NCBI GenBank assembly: GCA_014773175.1
Contig: VXCM01001246.1
Coordinates: 96,200 to 160,199, forward strand
Reading direction: 5' to 3'
Source: Lucifuga dentata
Lineage: Eukaryota; Chordata; Actinopteri; Ophidiiformes; Bythitidae
Length of the DNA stretch: 64,000 nucleotides
The notes beneath the pieces are model-generated. The model did not search any database. It saw nothing but the letters and a program-made list of their open reading frames with translations, and had not been told where the DNA came from. Each line of letters starts with the position of its first letter. The first letter of the stretch is position 1. A program made the position numbers and the translations under genes. Shown piece after piece: positions 10,011 through 22,119 of the stretch.

Positions 10011-10511
10011 TTCAAGGCCATACCTGCTATTTTGCATGTTGTTTGAACATTTTCATACATGTAACGTTACTGACAATCATTTCCCACTACTTTACTTGAA
10101 ACATTTACTTGAAACGTTCTTGAAACATCATCGTGAACAACACGTATTCAGGTTTTTTGTCGAAGTTACGTAATTTTAGTGTTTAAGCATAATAAAAAGC
10201 GTAGAGTGAATGTATGCCTCCACTGGGGAATATAGTCCCAAAAGAAGACCTGCGTTTATCAAAAAATTTAAGCGACCATGATTTCATAAGGCTGTGTAAC
10301 TATTACACAACTATTAGCAGGAGAAACATGGATGTTTAAGGTGGGTGTATCACTTGAATATTTGATTTTGAAAGATTAAGAAATTTTGCAAAATATCAGG
10401 AAAGCTGAAATATGGTTTTATCCTTTGGGAAATGATTGTCAGTAACGTAACATGTATGAAAATTGTATATGTTAGGTTCAAACATGCAAAATGGGTGGTA
10501 TGGTCCTTTAA
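10011..10511 (-). mobile_element. Kolobok-like MITE, subfamily A1, decayed left end
   Basis: The right end is intact (GGTGGTATGGTCCTTTAA). The left end is degenerate (TTCAAGGCCATACC), and a block that other copies have between TTTCCCA and ACTTGAAACGTTCTTG is missing. Confidence 0.8.
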
Positions 10512-10558
10512 TGTTTTACCATAAATTTTATGATTCATGAGTTTACTATTTAGTTTGG

Positions 10559-10625
10559 TGATCGATATTTACTTGATATTAAACGATATTTACTTGATAT
10601 TAAACGATATTTACTTGAAATCAAA
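10559..10625. repeat. Short 21-bp tandem repeat, three units
   Basis: The unit CGATATTTACTTGATATTAAA occurs about three times in a row, the last one diverged. Confidence 0.8.
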
Positions 10626-10840
10626 CTTTAATTTTAAAAGAGATTTGCTGCTGGATGTTTATGGAAGCTGCAGTATCGCAACAGTTTTCAGTCTGAGAGT
10701 GACGTACTTTGCTCAAAGTCACTTCAACAGTATTTGCTGAGGGAAAAAACAATGGTAATCATATATACTTACCCCAAATAAAGTATTTAAACATTCTGTG
10801 TTATGTAAGGGGACTGTATGAGATGAATAAATAAGTGAAC

Positions 10841-10864
10841 CCCCCCCCCCCNCCCCCCCCCCCC
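10841..10864. repeat. Poly-C tract with an ambiguous base
   Basis: About 24 C residues broken by n at 10852 and followed by an A run. The n marks unresolved homopolymer length. Confidence 0.85.
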
Positions 10865-10969
10865 AAAAAAACACTTTCTCCTTTTTAAAATGGCCTATAG
10901 ATGAATTTGTCATAAATGTTAAATATTTTAATATTAAGCATCTTAGAATGTTCTTCCCTTGCATGAAAG

Positions 10970-11640
10970 ATAACTGGACAGACAGAGAAGAGTGGAGATG
11001 AAGTTATTTTTTCCCCTCTCATCTTCTCCGCTCTTGAAAGCTGATAGAGGCCCACTCTCGACACTCACGAATCACTCCTGTGTGTTTGAAAGGAGCAACG
11101 CAAACCTCTCGCTGGGGCTCTGAGGCATAATCATGACACAATTAAGATAATTTTCCCAACGACTGCTGGTGGGGAGAAAAGCAATTTTTATGTCCTGTAA
11201 TGGAGTCTGGCTGTCAGATTAAGATAGAGAGCTGATTTGAGGGAAATTGTCTTGGCTGACTCTTTGGAGTGGGATCCAGGAGGCCTCAGGTGTCTCTTTG
11301 CCCACCGAGGGTGTCTGGAATGTAATATAGTTTTGATTCTTCAAATGAAAGAAGCATATGAGCGGTGGATTCACGTCGGTGGATGTTTGTCATGTTATTA
11401 CCTGCCTCTACATTTGCATCTTTTGACTTGTGCCTTCTCTTATCTCTTTCCTTCTCTTCTTCTGTTTCCTTTTCCATCTTTTACTCTGTTCAATCAACAA
11501 ATACTGCCTACGATTACATGTACGGGGTTAAAATCTGAGTATATTACAATATGTCATCTTCTTGCAGGTGATATAGAGTCCATTTTCTGAGATTTATTTC
11601 TGAGATTTGTTTCTGTGAAGTTAAATTAGAAGGGCGCTGT
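10970..11640. other. Unique, higher-complexity block (possible conserved non-coding DNA)
   Basis: This stretch is free of dispersed repeats and less AT-rich than its surroundings, with islands such as ATAATCATGACACAATTAAG near 11129. It lacks a plausible exon structure. Conservation is a guess. Confidence 0.3.
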
Positions 11641-11869
11641 ACACCAAGGCCAAACAAGCCCGGACCAAATGAGTCTTGTTCTAATAATGTACCATCCTAA
11701 AGAGAAAGAAATTACCATAATAACATAATATTGTTCTGGATTGTCTCCATTAAAGGTCAAATTAGTGTGTTACTGAATTAGCATCATCACAGCTACACAT
11801 TAGTTCATATTTCTATTTATTTGTGTACAGGAATTCCATTAATATGTCCCCTGTCTAGGTATATATTTT

Positions 11870-12235
11870 AGATTAGGAGCCTTATCTGGATGCAGACCAA
11901 ATTACACTCATTAATAGTCTATCATGGGATAAGTATGCCTGATGTGCATGATTTGACTTTTTTTTTTTTTTGNAAAAAAAAAAAAAAAAAAATGTTGAAA
12001 AACTCTCTCCTTGGCAATGTTAATAATTTAAAAAAACAAACAAACTGGATCCACCCCAAAGCTCTGCGCCAAAATTGAATGAGTTCTACCCTGGGCCATG
12101 TAGCAGCCTTCTACCAAGTTTTACCAAAATATTCCTGCAACTTTTTGAGTAATCCTGCTAAAAAAAAAAATGTATAACTAAATAAAATAAACTAATCAAC
12201 AAACTAGACGAGCACTCACCTCTGCCAAGGCCAAA
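11870..12235 (-). repeat. Dispersed fish repeat with a Cxx-AAAC tail
   Basis: It shares blocks with 14965-15280 read on the opposite strand: TCTGGATGCAGACCAAATTA, AATAGTCTATCATGGGATAA and GAGTAATCCTGCTAA. The inner part has a T/A homopolymer junction with n at 11973. The family is not identified; the block order suggests an old non-autonomous element. Confidence 0.55.
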
Positions 12236-12309
12236 TTTGGACTTATTCTAAAGTTTATTTTTTAAATTGATCCCATATTACTATAATGAAATTCTTTCTC
12301 TGCATCTGA

Positions 12310-12430
12310 CTCAGCCTAACTCGGATGGGAGGACATGGAAATTCCACACAGGAAGGTCCAGGGCTAGCACAGGGATTTGAACTCAGCACCTTCATGCTTC
12401 ATGCAACAGTGCTAACCTCTGTGCTGCAGT
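12310..12430 (-). repeat. Fragment of a retroposon-like fish repeat
   Basis: The segment with GGGATTTGAACTCAGCACCT and CAACAGTGCTAACC matches the tRNA-like head of a repeat seen better at 27655-27825 and, on the other strand, at 48690-48960. Confidence 0.5.
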
Positions 12431-12527
12431 ACATTATGCCAAAAAGAGAAGGAAAGAAAAGAAAAAGAAAGTGATGATAATAATAGGTCTTAAGTTCTTC
12501 CTTTGTCATAAGAAACAGTAGTTTATA

Positions 12528-12620
12528 AAAATTTATCTGGGCCAAATTGCACCTACTGATAGTCTATCATAGGATTCTTCTTTTTGATAATTTTTCTTTT
12601 TTCAAAGACATTCACAAAAA
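12528..12620 (-). repeat. Fragment of the 11870-type dispersed repeat
   Basis: ATCTGGGCCAAATTGCACC and GATAGTCTATCATAGGAT match the corresponding blocks at 11885 and 15225. Confidence 0.5.
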
Positions 12621-12640
12621 AAAAAAAAAAAANCTCCATA

Positions 12641-12642
12641 TA

Positions 12643-12684
<42 letters not shown>

Positions 12685-12685
12685 A
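12641..12685. repeat. (TA)n microsatellite
   Basis: A TA/GTATA array preceded by a poly-A tract with n at 12633. Confidence 0.85.
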
Positions 12686-12729
12686 AAGCCTATGTTTTTG
12701 TAGCAGTTCTTATTATTTGTGTTGCATAA

Positions 12730-13560
12730 GAACAGTCTGCATGTGTTATGGAGGGTGAAGGAAAAAGGGAGCCACATTGTAAATCCTTCTGGCCACTAGA
12801 TGGCAGTGATAGACTTTGATTCTTCTTTCAGCAGCAAGAAGGCCTCATACTTCACACTGCTGTGTGCACAGATCTCCTCATGCATCTTATACATATTAAA
12901 TTGGAATGAAATTGGACTGGGAATAGATCAAACATTCTGGTCAAAGTCCTCCCATTACTCACCATTTACTGATGTTCAGTATTCAAATGGCCTGTTTGTA
13001 TCTTAAAGACTAAAAGGAAAACCGCAGGCTGGATTATTTTGTGCATTTCCTGAACTTTACTTTTTTTGTGTGTGTATGTGTGTGAGTGTGAGACATAACT
13101 GGAATCAAATAACATTATGATGCTTAACTATTTCAACTGAAGGAGGTGCTGGAAGGAATGTTTTTCTCTGAAAGATTTCTAATGTTTTAGATGAATTTAG
13201 ATAATGTTTTTATTTATAGTTTATGCAAATTAAACTACATGTATTTATTTTCTGCAACAGCAGAAAAAACATCAGTTATAAAAATGTTCCGCATGGTGGA
13301 CAAAACCCATAGACGAGTCTTACTGTGATGTGTACTGTAGCGATGTATTTTACATTTTAGATTTCCATTTCAAGAGATTTATCAAACAAATTAGTTGTTT
13401 AGCAACTTCATGCATTAGTAATGAGGGTGATGCTAATATCTTCTGTGTTAGAATTCATCCATATATAATTGAATATTATGACTGTGGTATTCATCTGAAA
13501 CTTTTCTGTAAGTTCTGACACAGAAAAAATAAATTGTATGAATGTGTTCTGGCTCGAATC
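12730..13560. other. Unique AT-rich DNA
   Basis: No convincing gene, RNA or repeat apart from a short GT-rich stretch near 13066-13090. Confidence 0.55.
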
Positions 13561-13570
13561 TCTAAATGTG

Positions 13571-13571
<1 letters not shown>

Positions 13572-13605
<34 letters not shown>
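13572..13605. repeat. (CA)n microsatellite
   Basis: About 17 CA units followed by an A run. Confidence 0.95.
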
Positions 13606-13609
<4 letters not shown>

Positions 13610-14167
13610 AGCATTCTGTGTGTCCCTGTAGGTCAATTTGGATGTTTGGGCCCTGACAGCAAATGGCCGAGGCAGATTGTGGAATCCCCTGTGATCAAGA
13701 CTGGCAGTGCTCAATCAAATGATGAGTTGGAATATTCAGATGTGAGTCAGTGAGGAGGTTACAGTGTTCCCTGACACAGCCTGAGAAAAGACTTTGCTAT
13801 TTCTGATTTCACTAAACTTAAAGACTTCCATTAAACAAACAAACAGACAAACAAACAAACAAAAAAACAAAAACATCCAATTTGAATTCTGATTTGAACT
13901 GGGTTTGGCTTGGTTATGTTTAAGAGCAGAAACCATGTTTTAGTGTATTCTTGATAGTGGAGATATGAACGGACACCACTGATGGGGATCAGTTCTAGTT
14001 AGCATGAGGGTCGCATGTAGCCAGGAAGTTAATCATTCATAAAAGCAAATTCTGTGAATCAAATGGAGACTAAAGGGTAGCACCATCAAATGTGAAAACA
14101 TGGGACTGTAACTTGCTATTAAAGTGCTTTAAAATTTCATATGGTCAAAAAATTCCTGATTAGTCCT
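13606..14167. other. Unique DNA with an A/C-rich patch
   Basis: No gene seen. (AAAC)-type repeats lie at about 13835-13875. Confidence 0.5.
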
Positions 14168-14768
14168 TTAACAAACCATACTGGAGATTTTGCACATTTA
14201 AGGTCTATCAATGTTACCTGCATCTACGTTATATTACTGACAACCATTTTCCAAAACATTAAACCATATATTTGTTACATCCTGTTACATCTGCTAACCT
14301 TTCAAAATAAAATGTTCAGATGATACATCCACCTTAAAATTCAATGTTCCACCTGCTAACACGTATGCACAGTTGTAGAAGTCACAGTCATTTTAATTTG
14401 TCTGTAAAAGCCATCTTCTCCTGGGACTACATTACCTGGCAGAGACATTTTCTTCGAACGTAGCTGCTGTTGGATCAGTTAAATTAGGTAACTTTGACAA
14501 TAAATAAATAAATAAATAAATAAATAATAATAATAATGGCGTGTTGTTTGTTGTGATGGATTACTTATCTCAAGTCTCTACAAGCTGATTTTTATAGTGT
14601 CCTGGAACTAAGTGAAATCAGTCTGGAATAGCAGTCTGGAAAGTAGGAAAAACAATTCTAAAATGTACCACTACGGCTGCATGTTTTTGAAATGTAGTAA
14701 TGTAATGTAAAGCAATATATTGTATTTATTGCGCTCAAACATGCAAAATCACTGGTATGGTCCTTTAA
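14168..14768 (+). mobile_element. Kolobok-like MITE, subfamily A2
   Basis: TTAA-bounded. The left TIR is decayed (TTAACAAACCATACTGG); the right is good (CACTGGTATGGTCCTTTAA). An internal A-rich spot has expanded into an (AAAT)/(AAT) array at 14500-14538. Confidence 0.83.
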
Positions 14769-14964
14769 CTCCTGCACTACCTCAAAGTAGCTGCCATAGT
14801 ACTGCTGACTGATTGACAAGTGATCTATAAGTAAATATAGTAATAATTCTGGAAGTACAGTGTAGCAGCATCATGACGGAGACCTTTTATCAGCAAAGAT
14901 GCAAGCAAAGAGTAGAAAAGGCATGTCTGAGAGATTTGGTGAAATTTCATTTTTGTTTATTATC

Positions 14965-15280
14965 TCTGTCAAAGAGGTTGTGTTTTCATGGATGACTGTT
15001 TGTTTGTTTTTTCAGGATTTCTCAAAAAGTTATGATGTGATTTTTCACAAAACCAGATCCAGGGACAGGTTGAGGAATTTTAACAAACTATTTAGAATTT
15101 TTTTTTTTTTTTTTTTTTTTTTGTCAATTTCTGTCATGTTATTGGACATCTAAGAGACACATTGCTGTAACAGTGTCTGAATTATAACACCAATCTCAAT
15201 GAAAACATCAACTGTATTTATCCCATAATAGATTATCAATGTGTACAGTTTGGTTTGGATCCAGATGCAGTTTTAAAACT
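14965..15280 (+). repeat. Dispersed fish repeat, second full-length-like copy
   Basis: It starts with CTGTCAAAGAGGTTGTGTTTT and TTTCAGGATTTCTCAAAAAG and ends with GGTTTGGATCCAGATGCAG. It is the inverse of the block order at 11870-12235. A poly-T run (15100-15122) lies inside. Confidence 0.55.
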
Positions 15281-15306
15281 ACTTTTGCTTACAACAAATA
15301 AAGCAT

Positions 15307-15586
15307 TTAAAGGACCATACCGACCATTTTGCGAGCCTAACATATTCAATTTTCATACATGTTGTGTTACTGACAATCATTTCCCAAAGGATAAAACCAT
15401 ATTTCAGCTTTCCTGATATTTTGCAAAATCTCTTAATCTTTCAAAATCAAATATTCAAGCGATACACCCACCTTAAAAATGGATGTTTTTCTCCTGCTAA
15501 TAGTTATGCAGTCTTATGAAGTCATGGTCCTTTAAATTTTTTGACAAACGCAGGTCTTCTGGGACTATATTCCCTGGTGGAGACAT
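15307..15586 (+). mobile_element. Kolobok-like MITE, A1, right half missing
   Basis: The left TIR TTAAAGGACCATACCGACC is present. Similarity stops after TTCCCTGGTGGAGACAT, so only about 280 bp remain. Confidence 0.82.
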
Positions 15587-16005
15587 TGTGTTTAAACCAG
15601 TCATCTGGACCGAATCACAACTGTCTCTGCACTCTGAGAAAATTCTACTTTTCATATGTATTATTTGTATTATCTGTGGGACATTGCTGAAACACAATGA
15701 GCAAAAATTTTCTGCTGCAAAATCTGCTGCAAAGTGAAACCACATGTCCGACTGAGAGTTGAGAGTTCACAGTGCAGCTAGTTTCATTAGCCTCCAGCCT
15801 CTAGCTTCAACACTGAGCTTAAAAGATGCTCATCCAACTTAAAACAACATTACATGAAAATAACCTTTCCAAAGATCCAAAGTTAGATGAGATCTGAACC
15901 CAAACCCATCAGGAAAAGAGCCTATAGTGTGCAGGTGGTGGAGAAAATGGTTGCTCATGTCTAAAGAAGAGTTAAGACAGACTCATATCTCTGCATGTTC
16001 CAACT
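15587..16005. other. Unique DNA
   Basis: No feature identified between the truncated MITE and the LINE tail. Confidence 0.5.
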
Positions 16006-16737
16006 TCAGAATCAGAATCAGAATCAGACTTTATTGTCATTGTACTAGTACAACGAGATTAGAGCTTTGCCTTAAAGTGCAGGACCACATGAAATATAAC
16101 ATACATTGTAAAGTGCATAAAGTGAAAACTAATAATAATAAATATCGCTCTGTCAGCAAGGAGTAGGATTGGTGTATGTTGCATTCAACAAGGAAATGGC
16201 TCTGGGGATGAAACTGTTTTTGAGTCTGGTAGTCCTGGACTTGATGCACCTGTAGCGTCTCCCGGAGGGCAGCAGGACAAACAGATGATGGCTCGGGTGC
16301 GATCTATCCTTGACAATATTCCTCGCTCTAGTGAGGCAGCGGGAGTTGTAGATGTCTTCCAAGGTGGGGAGAGGGTGACCAACAATTTTCTGTGCTGTCT
16401 TTACTACCCTCTGCAGCCTCTTCCTGTCTGCTTCAGTGCAGCTGGTGTACCACACAGAAATGCAGTACGTCAGCAGGCTCTCAATGCAGGATCTATAGAA
16501 GGTCTCCAGCAGCTTACCATCCAAGTTGTTTTTCCTGAGTATCCTCAGGAAGTGAAGCCGCTGCTGGGCCTTCTTGATGACTGCCGTGGTGTTTGAAGAC
16601 CAGGAGAGGTCTGCAGAGATGAGGATGCCAAGGTATTTTAAAGTGTGGACCCTCTCTACACAGTCACCGTGGATGTAGAGTGGGGTGAGGTCCGTCCTGT
16701 TCTTCCTGAAATCGACAATAATTTCTTTGGTGATAAC
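16006..16737 (-). mobile_element. 5'-truncated LINE (CR1/L2-like), 3' end with tail
   Basis: Read on the - strand, the element ends at 16006 with an AATAAAG-type end followed by a short (TCTGAT)n tail, a typical target-primed LINE terminus. Upstream it holds the C-terminal part of a reverse transcriptase (see 16153-16737). The 5' break near 16737 removes most of the element. The clade assignment rests on motif resemblance only. Confidence 0.85.
16153..16737 (-). pseudogene. Reverse transcriptase C-terminal fragment of the LINE
   Basis: About 194 codons are open from near 16735 to a stop at 16153-16155. Visible motifs in order are EIIVDFRKNR, LKYLGILISADLSWS, IKKAQQRLHFLR, SCIESLLTYCISVWY, ADRKRLQRVVKTAQKIVG and LLPSGRRYRCIKSRTTRLKN. 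These mark the region after the RT palm/thumb in fish non-LTR retrotransposons. Catalytic and endonuclease parts are gone, so it cannot be active, yet this part has no frameshift, which suggests a fairly recent insertion. Confidence 0.85.
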
Positions 16738-16834
16738 TTGCAGCTATCACTTACCTATCCCAGCCTCGTTTTCAGGTTTTAGCTTAGCACATCAAACTGA
16801 GACGCAAAGAACACACACATCACCTTGCTGTTGT

Positions 16835-17416
16835 TTAAAGGACCATACCACACATTTTGCATGTTTGAGCCTATCACTTTTCATACATGTAACATTACTG
16901 ACAGTCATTTCCCAAAGCATACTACTGGAAAGGTGAATTAAAAATGTTTTTCCTACCTTCCAGACTGGCACTGGTTTCAGCTCATTCTGGTACGCTATTA
17001 AATTCAACTTGCTGATACTTGAAACGTTCTTGGGATAGGTAATCCATAATCGCGAACAAGACGTATATTCAGATTTTTTTGAAGTTTTGTAATTTTAACA
17101 TTTAAGTGCAATAAAAAGAGCAGAGTGAATGAATGTCTCCACTGAGGAATATAGTCCCAAAAGACGACCTGCATTTATCAAAAAATTTAAATGACCGTGA
17201 CTTCATAATTTTGCGTAACTATTAGCAGGAGAAACATTGATTTTTAAGGTGGGTGTGTTGCTTGAATATTTGATTTTGAAAGATTAAGAGATTTTACAAA
17301 ATATCAGGAAAGCTGAAATATGGTTTAATCCTTTGGAAAATGATTGTCAGTAACGTTACGTATGAAAATTGAATAATTAGGCTCAAACATGCAAAATAGG
17401 CAGTATGGTCCTTTAA
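16835..17416 (-). mobile_element. Kolobok-like MITE, subfamily A1
   Basis: TTAA-bounded, TIRs TTAAAGGACCATACCAC and CAGTATGGTCCTTTAA. Contains the CAATAAAAAG hexamer typical of this orientation. Confidence 0.87.
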
Positions 17417-19356
17417 TATATATCCTCATGTGGATGTATGTTTTTCAGTAAAACAAAGTTGTATTCGGTCCATTCTAGTTCTACACAGTTCTGTAATTCA
17501 GCTGGAAAACAATTTGTAGAAATAATATTATTGCAGAATTGACATATCTCACTGGCAACTACATCATGTAGCCACCTACCATAATGCTACGCCACATCAC
17601 TCCCATGCATGTTTGCACTATTGCAGTTCCTTGCATTCTTTTATGAATATTATTTTTAACTAACAAGTTTTCCATAGAGACATCACATATACAATAAAAC
17701 ACATACATCACAACCCCAGTTATCACATACACACCCACACACACTTGGGGAAGGGAGTTCCTAGCATTCTTAGCTAGGGTAGCATGTGTGGTTGCTCTCT
17801 GTCCTGCAGCAGGTTCATGGTAAGATGGTGATGAAAAAAAAAAGCCCACTGTGGAAAGGGGATTTGGTGAGGCGGTTTCGCACAATGACATTGTCTGAAC
17901 TACAGCCTCCTCGGTGTGCCGTGCCTCTGCGACAGCCCTTTAGTATTTCCTGTCAAACGGAGCATTGTCGCTTTTAGTTCACCTTAAGTGTCTAGACAGT
18001 GGTTTTCCTGCTCCGTTGGTTCTCTTGGATTGAGGCCAAATCTTCACTCTCAGAGGCGATAAGAGCCTTATCTCGCTGTTAGAGGGGCTGGAGACTGGAG
18101 CAGAGCTCAAGTGAGTGTCACTCAGGTGGGAGTGTGGGCACCTTTAACGGCGGCAGGGAGAGTTGGCTTACACGTCTGACAAACAGACACAGCTGCAAGC
18201 ATCAGATGCACATATGCACTTATTTTTACACGGCCAAGAAAATCATGAGGTGAACCGCGTGGGTGTAAAGGATGGGAATGTTTTTCGGTGGGCCCTGCAG
18301 AGAGCGAGGATATTATTCGCGCCACGCTCGCCATTGTTTCGCGTTGTTCTGCATTAGCAACACACTGTGCAGCAGAGAGGGGCGAGCGAAGGCGTGAACA
18401 AATATGCGAGAAATAAAAGTTTCTGATCCACAACAAACAGCTTCCAAAAACTGCCTTTTAAAACCAGCTTTTCCCTTTCCAGCAGTAGAATAATAAATGA
18501 TGAGATTGAGGTCAACCGTTGACGTACAATGAACAGCCTACATTCTTCTCGACAAAGGGCAAGAGGCTAATACAACCACTATTCAGGCTGTTTCCTTTAT
18601 GCTCATCTTCACTGGAAAATGTTTGTGGCGAAAACTCCAAGGTCCCTCAAGTAAAAATCAATCCGTGGATTGTGCGCTGGTCCTTGTTTGAAGTCCATTG
18701 TGCCGATATTCCCCAGCCAGGTAACACAAGAATGCCGCTTTTATTCTCAGCATAGTTAATCCACAATATTGGCAAATGGTCCTTAATTCCTCACTATGCA
18801 AGGTAACTCTCCAGCTTGAAGTAATTCAGACGCTTTTCTCTTCACTCTGAATGGAGAGCCTGTGTCGAGAGATGAAAGGGATTCAATTGATGTGGATGAT
18901 TTATTCAAGAAAAAAACATTAAGACTTTGGAATGAGAGGCACCGCTGTATTATTTTGCAAAGGACTTGTTTTTTAAATTTTTTGTTCCAACTCAAGGCAA
19001 AATCTATGGCTGCTCAATTCATTCCGTCTTTACAGAAGAAATGGAATAATATTAAGGAGAGGCGAGAAAAAGTTTGATGTCATAGATTGGACCCGTGTTT
19101 GACACATTTTTACAGCTATCAGCCTGTGGGTTATGGTATTTGAGACATATATTTACATAACATTGCAGGAAATTTATTTAACGACTGATTTTACATGATG
19201 TTATAGGACTGTTTCTGTTTTTATTCTGAATACTGAATTAAACACATGCTGATTTACATGCATTTGCTGCACTATTGATCCATGTTGATTTTGATCATTT
19301 GGATAACTGATTTGGACCATTTGAAGAGTCGCAGCTCTTTGTGTTTTTATTCATTC
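17417..19356. other. Unique stretch, partly GC-richer (possible conserved non-coding DNA)
   Basis: No dispersed repeat is seen over nearly 2 kb. The core around 17,950-18,400 is less AT-rich and of high complexity. Short open frames occur on both strands, but none has coherent splice sites or a recognisable domain. Confidence 0.4.
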
Positions 19357-19508
19357 TTAAAAATCACCTTTTTATTGTGAATTCAATTAATCAACGTGAG
19401 TAACATAGTTTAGTTGATATTTCCTGGAATGCACAATAAAAAAAAAAGATTTTTAATCTTTCCAAGTGTCAAAAAATTAATCAAGCGCTGCATGAGAGAG
19501 CTAATTAA
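19357..19508. repeat. Left copy of a 150-bp direct repeat flanking a MITE
   Basis: The block begins at TTAAAAATC, contains TCAATTAATCAACGTGAGTA and ends GAGAGAGCTAATTAA. It matches 20086-20234 almost end to end, and both copies begin and end at TTAA. Confidence 0.88.
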
Positions 19509-20089
19509 AGGACCATACCACCCATTTTGCATATTTGAGCCTAATATATGCAATTTTCATACACGTAAGGTTACTGACAATCATTTTCTAAAGGAACAAA
19601 ACCATATTTCAGCTTTCCTGATATTTTGCAAAATTGCTTAATCTTTCAAAGTCAAATATTTAAGTGATACACCCACCTTAAAAATTGATGTTTCGCCTGC
19701 TAATAGTAGTAAAGTAATAGTAAATTTTTTCCATAAATGCAGGTCTTCTTTTGGGACTATATTACCCAGTGGAGACATACATTCACTCCACATTTTTTTT
19801 TTACTGTGCTTAAATGTTAAAATTACAAAACTTAAAAAAACCCCTGAATACACGTCTTGTTGGTGATGATGGATTACCTATCCCAAGAATGTTTAAAGTA
19901 TCAACAAGTTGATTTTAATAGCGTACCAGAATGAACTGAAACCAATGGTGGTCTGGAAGGTAGGAATTTTTTTTTTTTAATTCACCGTTCCAGTAATATG
20001 CTTTGATAAATGATTGTCAGTATCCTTACATAAATAAAAATTGAATATATTAGGCTCAAATATGAAAAATGGATGGTATGGTCCTTTAA
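19505..20089 (+). mobile_element. Kolobok-like MITE, A1, between two copies of its flank
   Basis: TTAA-bounded; TIRs TTAAAGGACCATACCACCC and GATGGTATGGTCCTTTAA. Its two TTAAs coincide with the inner ends of the direct repeats 19357-19508 and 20086-20234. Confidence 0.88.
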
Positions 20090-20234
20090 AAATAATCTTT
20101 TTATTGTGTGTTCAATTAATCAACACGAGTAACAGTTTAGTTGGTATTACCTGGAACGCACAATAAAAAACATGATTTTTAATGTCTCCAAGTGTCAAAA
20201 AGTTACTCATACGCTGCATGAGAGAGCTAATTAA
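20086..20234. repeat. Right copy of the 150-bp direct repeat
   Basis: Matches 19357-19508 with scattered substitutions and small indels (for example CAACACGAGTAAC versus CAACGTGAGTAAC), and ends at TTAA (20231-20234). Confidence 0.88.
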
Positions 20235-20960
20235 TTTATGTTTCCACTTTGTATCCAAAATTCGTCTTCTTTGTGTATTTGTGCTGAAGCTGGGTTGTAT
20301 AATCACACTGTTTTGATGTTTCTGCTCTGACATTTGATGGTGCAGCCTGTCAGGCCTTGTCTTGGATTAACGGCAGCATCAGGCAGACATATGTCCTTTC
20401 TGCTTTTGTATTGGCTGTTTTTTTTTTTTCTTTTTTATCTGGGCAAAATATAATTTTTATCTCACTTCATTCAGAATGACAGTTCCTCAAAATCGCTCCA
20501 CACCAAGGGATATTCATTACTCGTTGTAGACCTGCCTGGGTAGCCCGTCAACTTTTCATCTCCCCTTCATCTCTCATCTATTTCACTCTCTCAGAAAACC
20601 CATTTTTCCTGGCAATTTTCCTGCTTTACTTTGCTATGACCTTCCTGCTTAAATTGCTTGGCTTCTGTTATTCACAGTTTGAGATTTACAGAGAATAATA
20701 TTGCACTGTAGGATTTCCCACACTCTTAGGTGCCCAATAACTTGTGACAGAAATTCGGTGACCTGGTTGTCTGTATTTTCCCAGCTTAGGTCTGGGTGAT
20801 GGTCAGCTGTAGTTCTCATCTGGGTTCAGTGTTCACCAACAAATGTTCAGCCTGTCACGTGGAAGCTATAATCTGCACCCAAAGGTCACAGTTCTCCATT
20901 CATAAGACAATGCAAGAGAAATGTGATAAATAAACATTTTAAGGAGTAATTTAGAAGCAG
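20235..20960. other. Unique DNA
   Basis: No gene or repeat recognised. A T-rich tract lies at about 20420-20437. Confidence 0.5.
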
Positions 20961-21210
20961 CAATGGACAATCAACAAAAGTGTATTCAGTTTTTCCACAG
21001 GGACTGGTGCCAGTGCTGGAGGTACCACTGGAAACCATTTGAAATTGATTGGGAACCAACCAGTTGTGTTTATATACTGTATGTATGTGTGTGTATATAC
21101 GTATATTTATATACGTATACCATTAAGTTACACCCATCACGACGATGTTATCAGATACCAAGGGCCTCTAAATCCATTTACAAAAAATCTTTTATTCCAA
21201 ACACAATAGG

Positions 21211-22119
21211 CAGAGGTGGGTAGAGTAGCCAGAAACTGTACTCAGTTAAAAGTATTGTTACTTTATGATAATAGTGACTCAAGTATAAGTAAGAGTAGTC
21301 ACCAAAATAATTACTTGAGTGAGAGTAAGAAAGTATCTATTAAAAAGATTACTTGAGTAGTGAGTAACTTTGATCAAGTTTATTCTTTAGAATAATCAAC
21401 AAACTATAAAGTGCTTGTCTGAGGAAAAACAAAAGCAAACTAGCCATATGTAGCTTCTAATACAATCCAAATCATATCATATAAATAAACAGTTGACAGT
21501 AATAAATCAAATATTTACCACATAACAAATCATGACAATTCTGGCCCCAAGACAGTTAGCTAGGTTAGCTTCATGCATTTACTCAGAATAGAACAGGAAA
21601 ACTTGAGTTAGCATTAGCAGCAGCAGCTAGTTAAGTAGCTAACTGTGCAGCTTACCGCCACCTGTTTCCTCAAGTTCCATGTTGATTCTTAGAAGCCGAA
21701 ATGTCACATTTTTAGATAGACAAAGACATAACACATTATGTAGCTGTTGATTTTGATAGACTGAAAAGAAAACAATGTTTGAAAGTGTGGCCAGGGATGT
21801 GCCTCTTCTAAACCTCCTGCTGTTGATTCTGCCCTGACTGTTTGGGTAAAACCATGGAAACAGAGGGTGGGGGCGTGGCTACTTCAGAGCTGAAGCAGAC
21901 AGTGTAGTGTCTGACAATGAGAGAAAAACTGAACGTGACTGAATTCAAACGGTGAAATCAAAAGTAACGCAAAGAGTGCGACCAAATGTAATGGGATAAA
22001 AGTATATTTTTTTCTTCATAAATATACTCAAGTATGAGTTAAAAGTATCCTGCAATAAAACAACTCAGTAAAATACAATTTTGTGAAAAATGTTATGGAA
22101 CACGTTATACCCACCTCTG
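21211..22119. mobile_element. hAT-like MITE, 909 bp
   Basis: Terminal inverted repeats CAGAGGTGGGTA and TACCCACCTCTG are perfect over 12 bp. Flanking 8-mers acaatagg (21203-21210) and gcaatggg (22120-22127) agree at 6 of 8 positions, fitting a decayed 8-bp hAT target duplication. Subterminal DNA has repeated AAGTA/ACTTGAGT motifs on both sides, typical of this non-autonomous fish family. No transposase frame is present. Confidence 0.85.

Noticed and set aside
20960..21200. Repeat-like stretch with GTGCCAGTGCTGGAGGTACC before the hAT MITE
   Set aside because: It recalls fish transposon sequence, but no terminal repeats or second copy in the window support a call.
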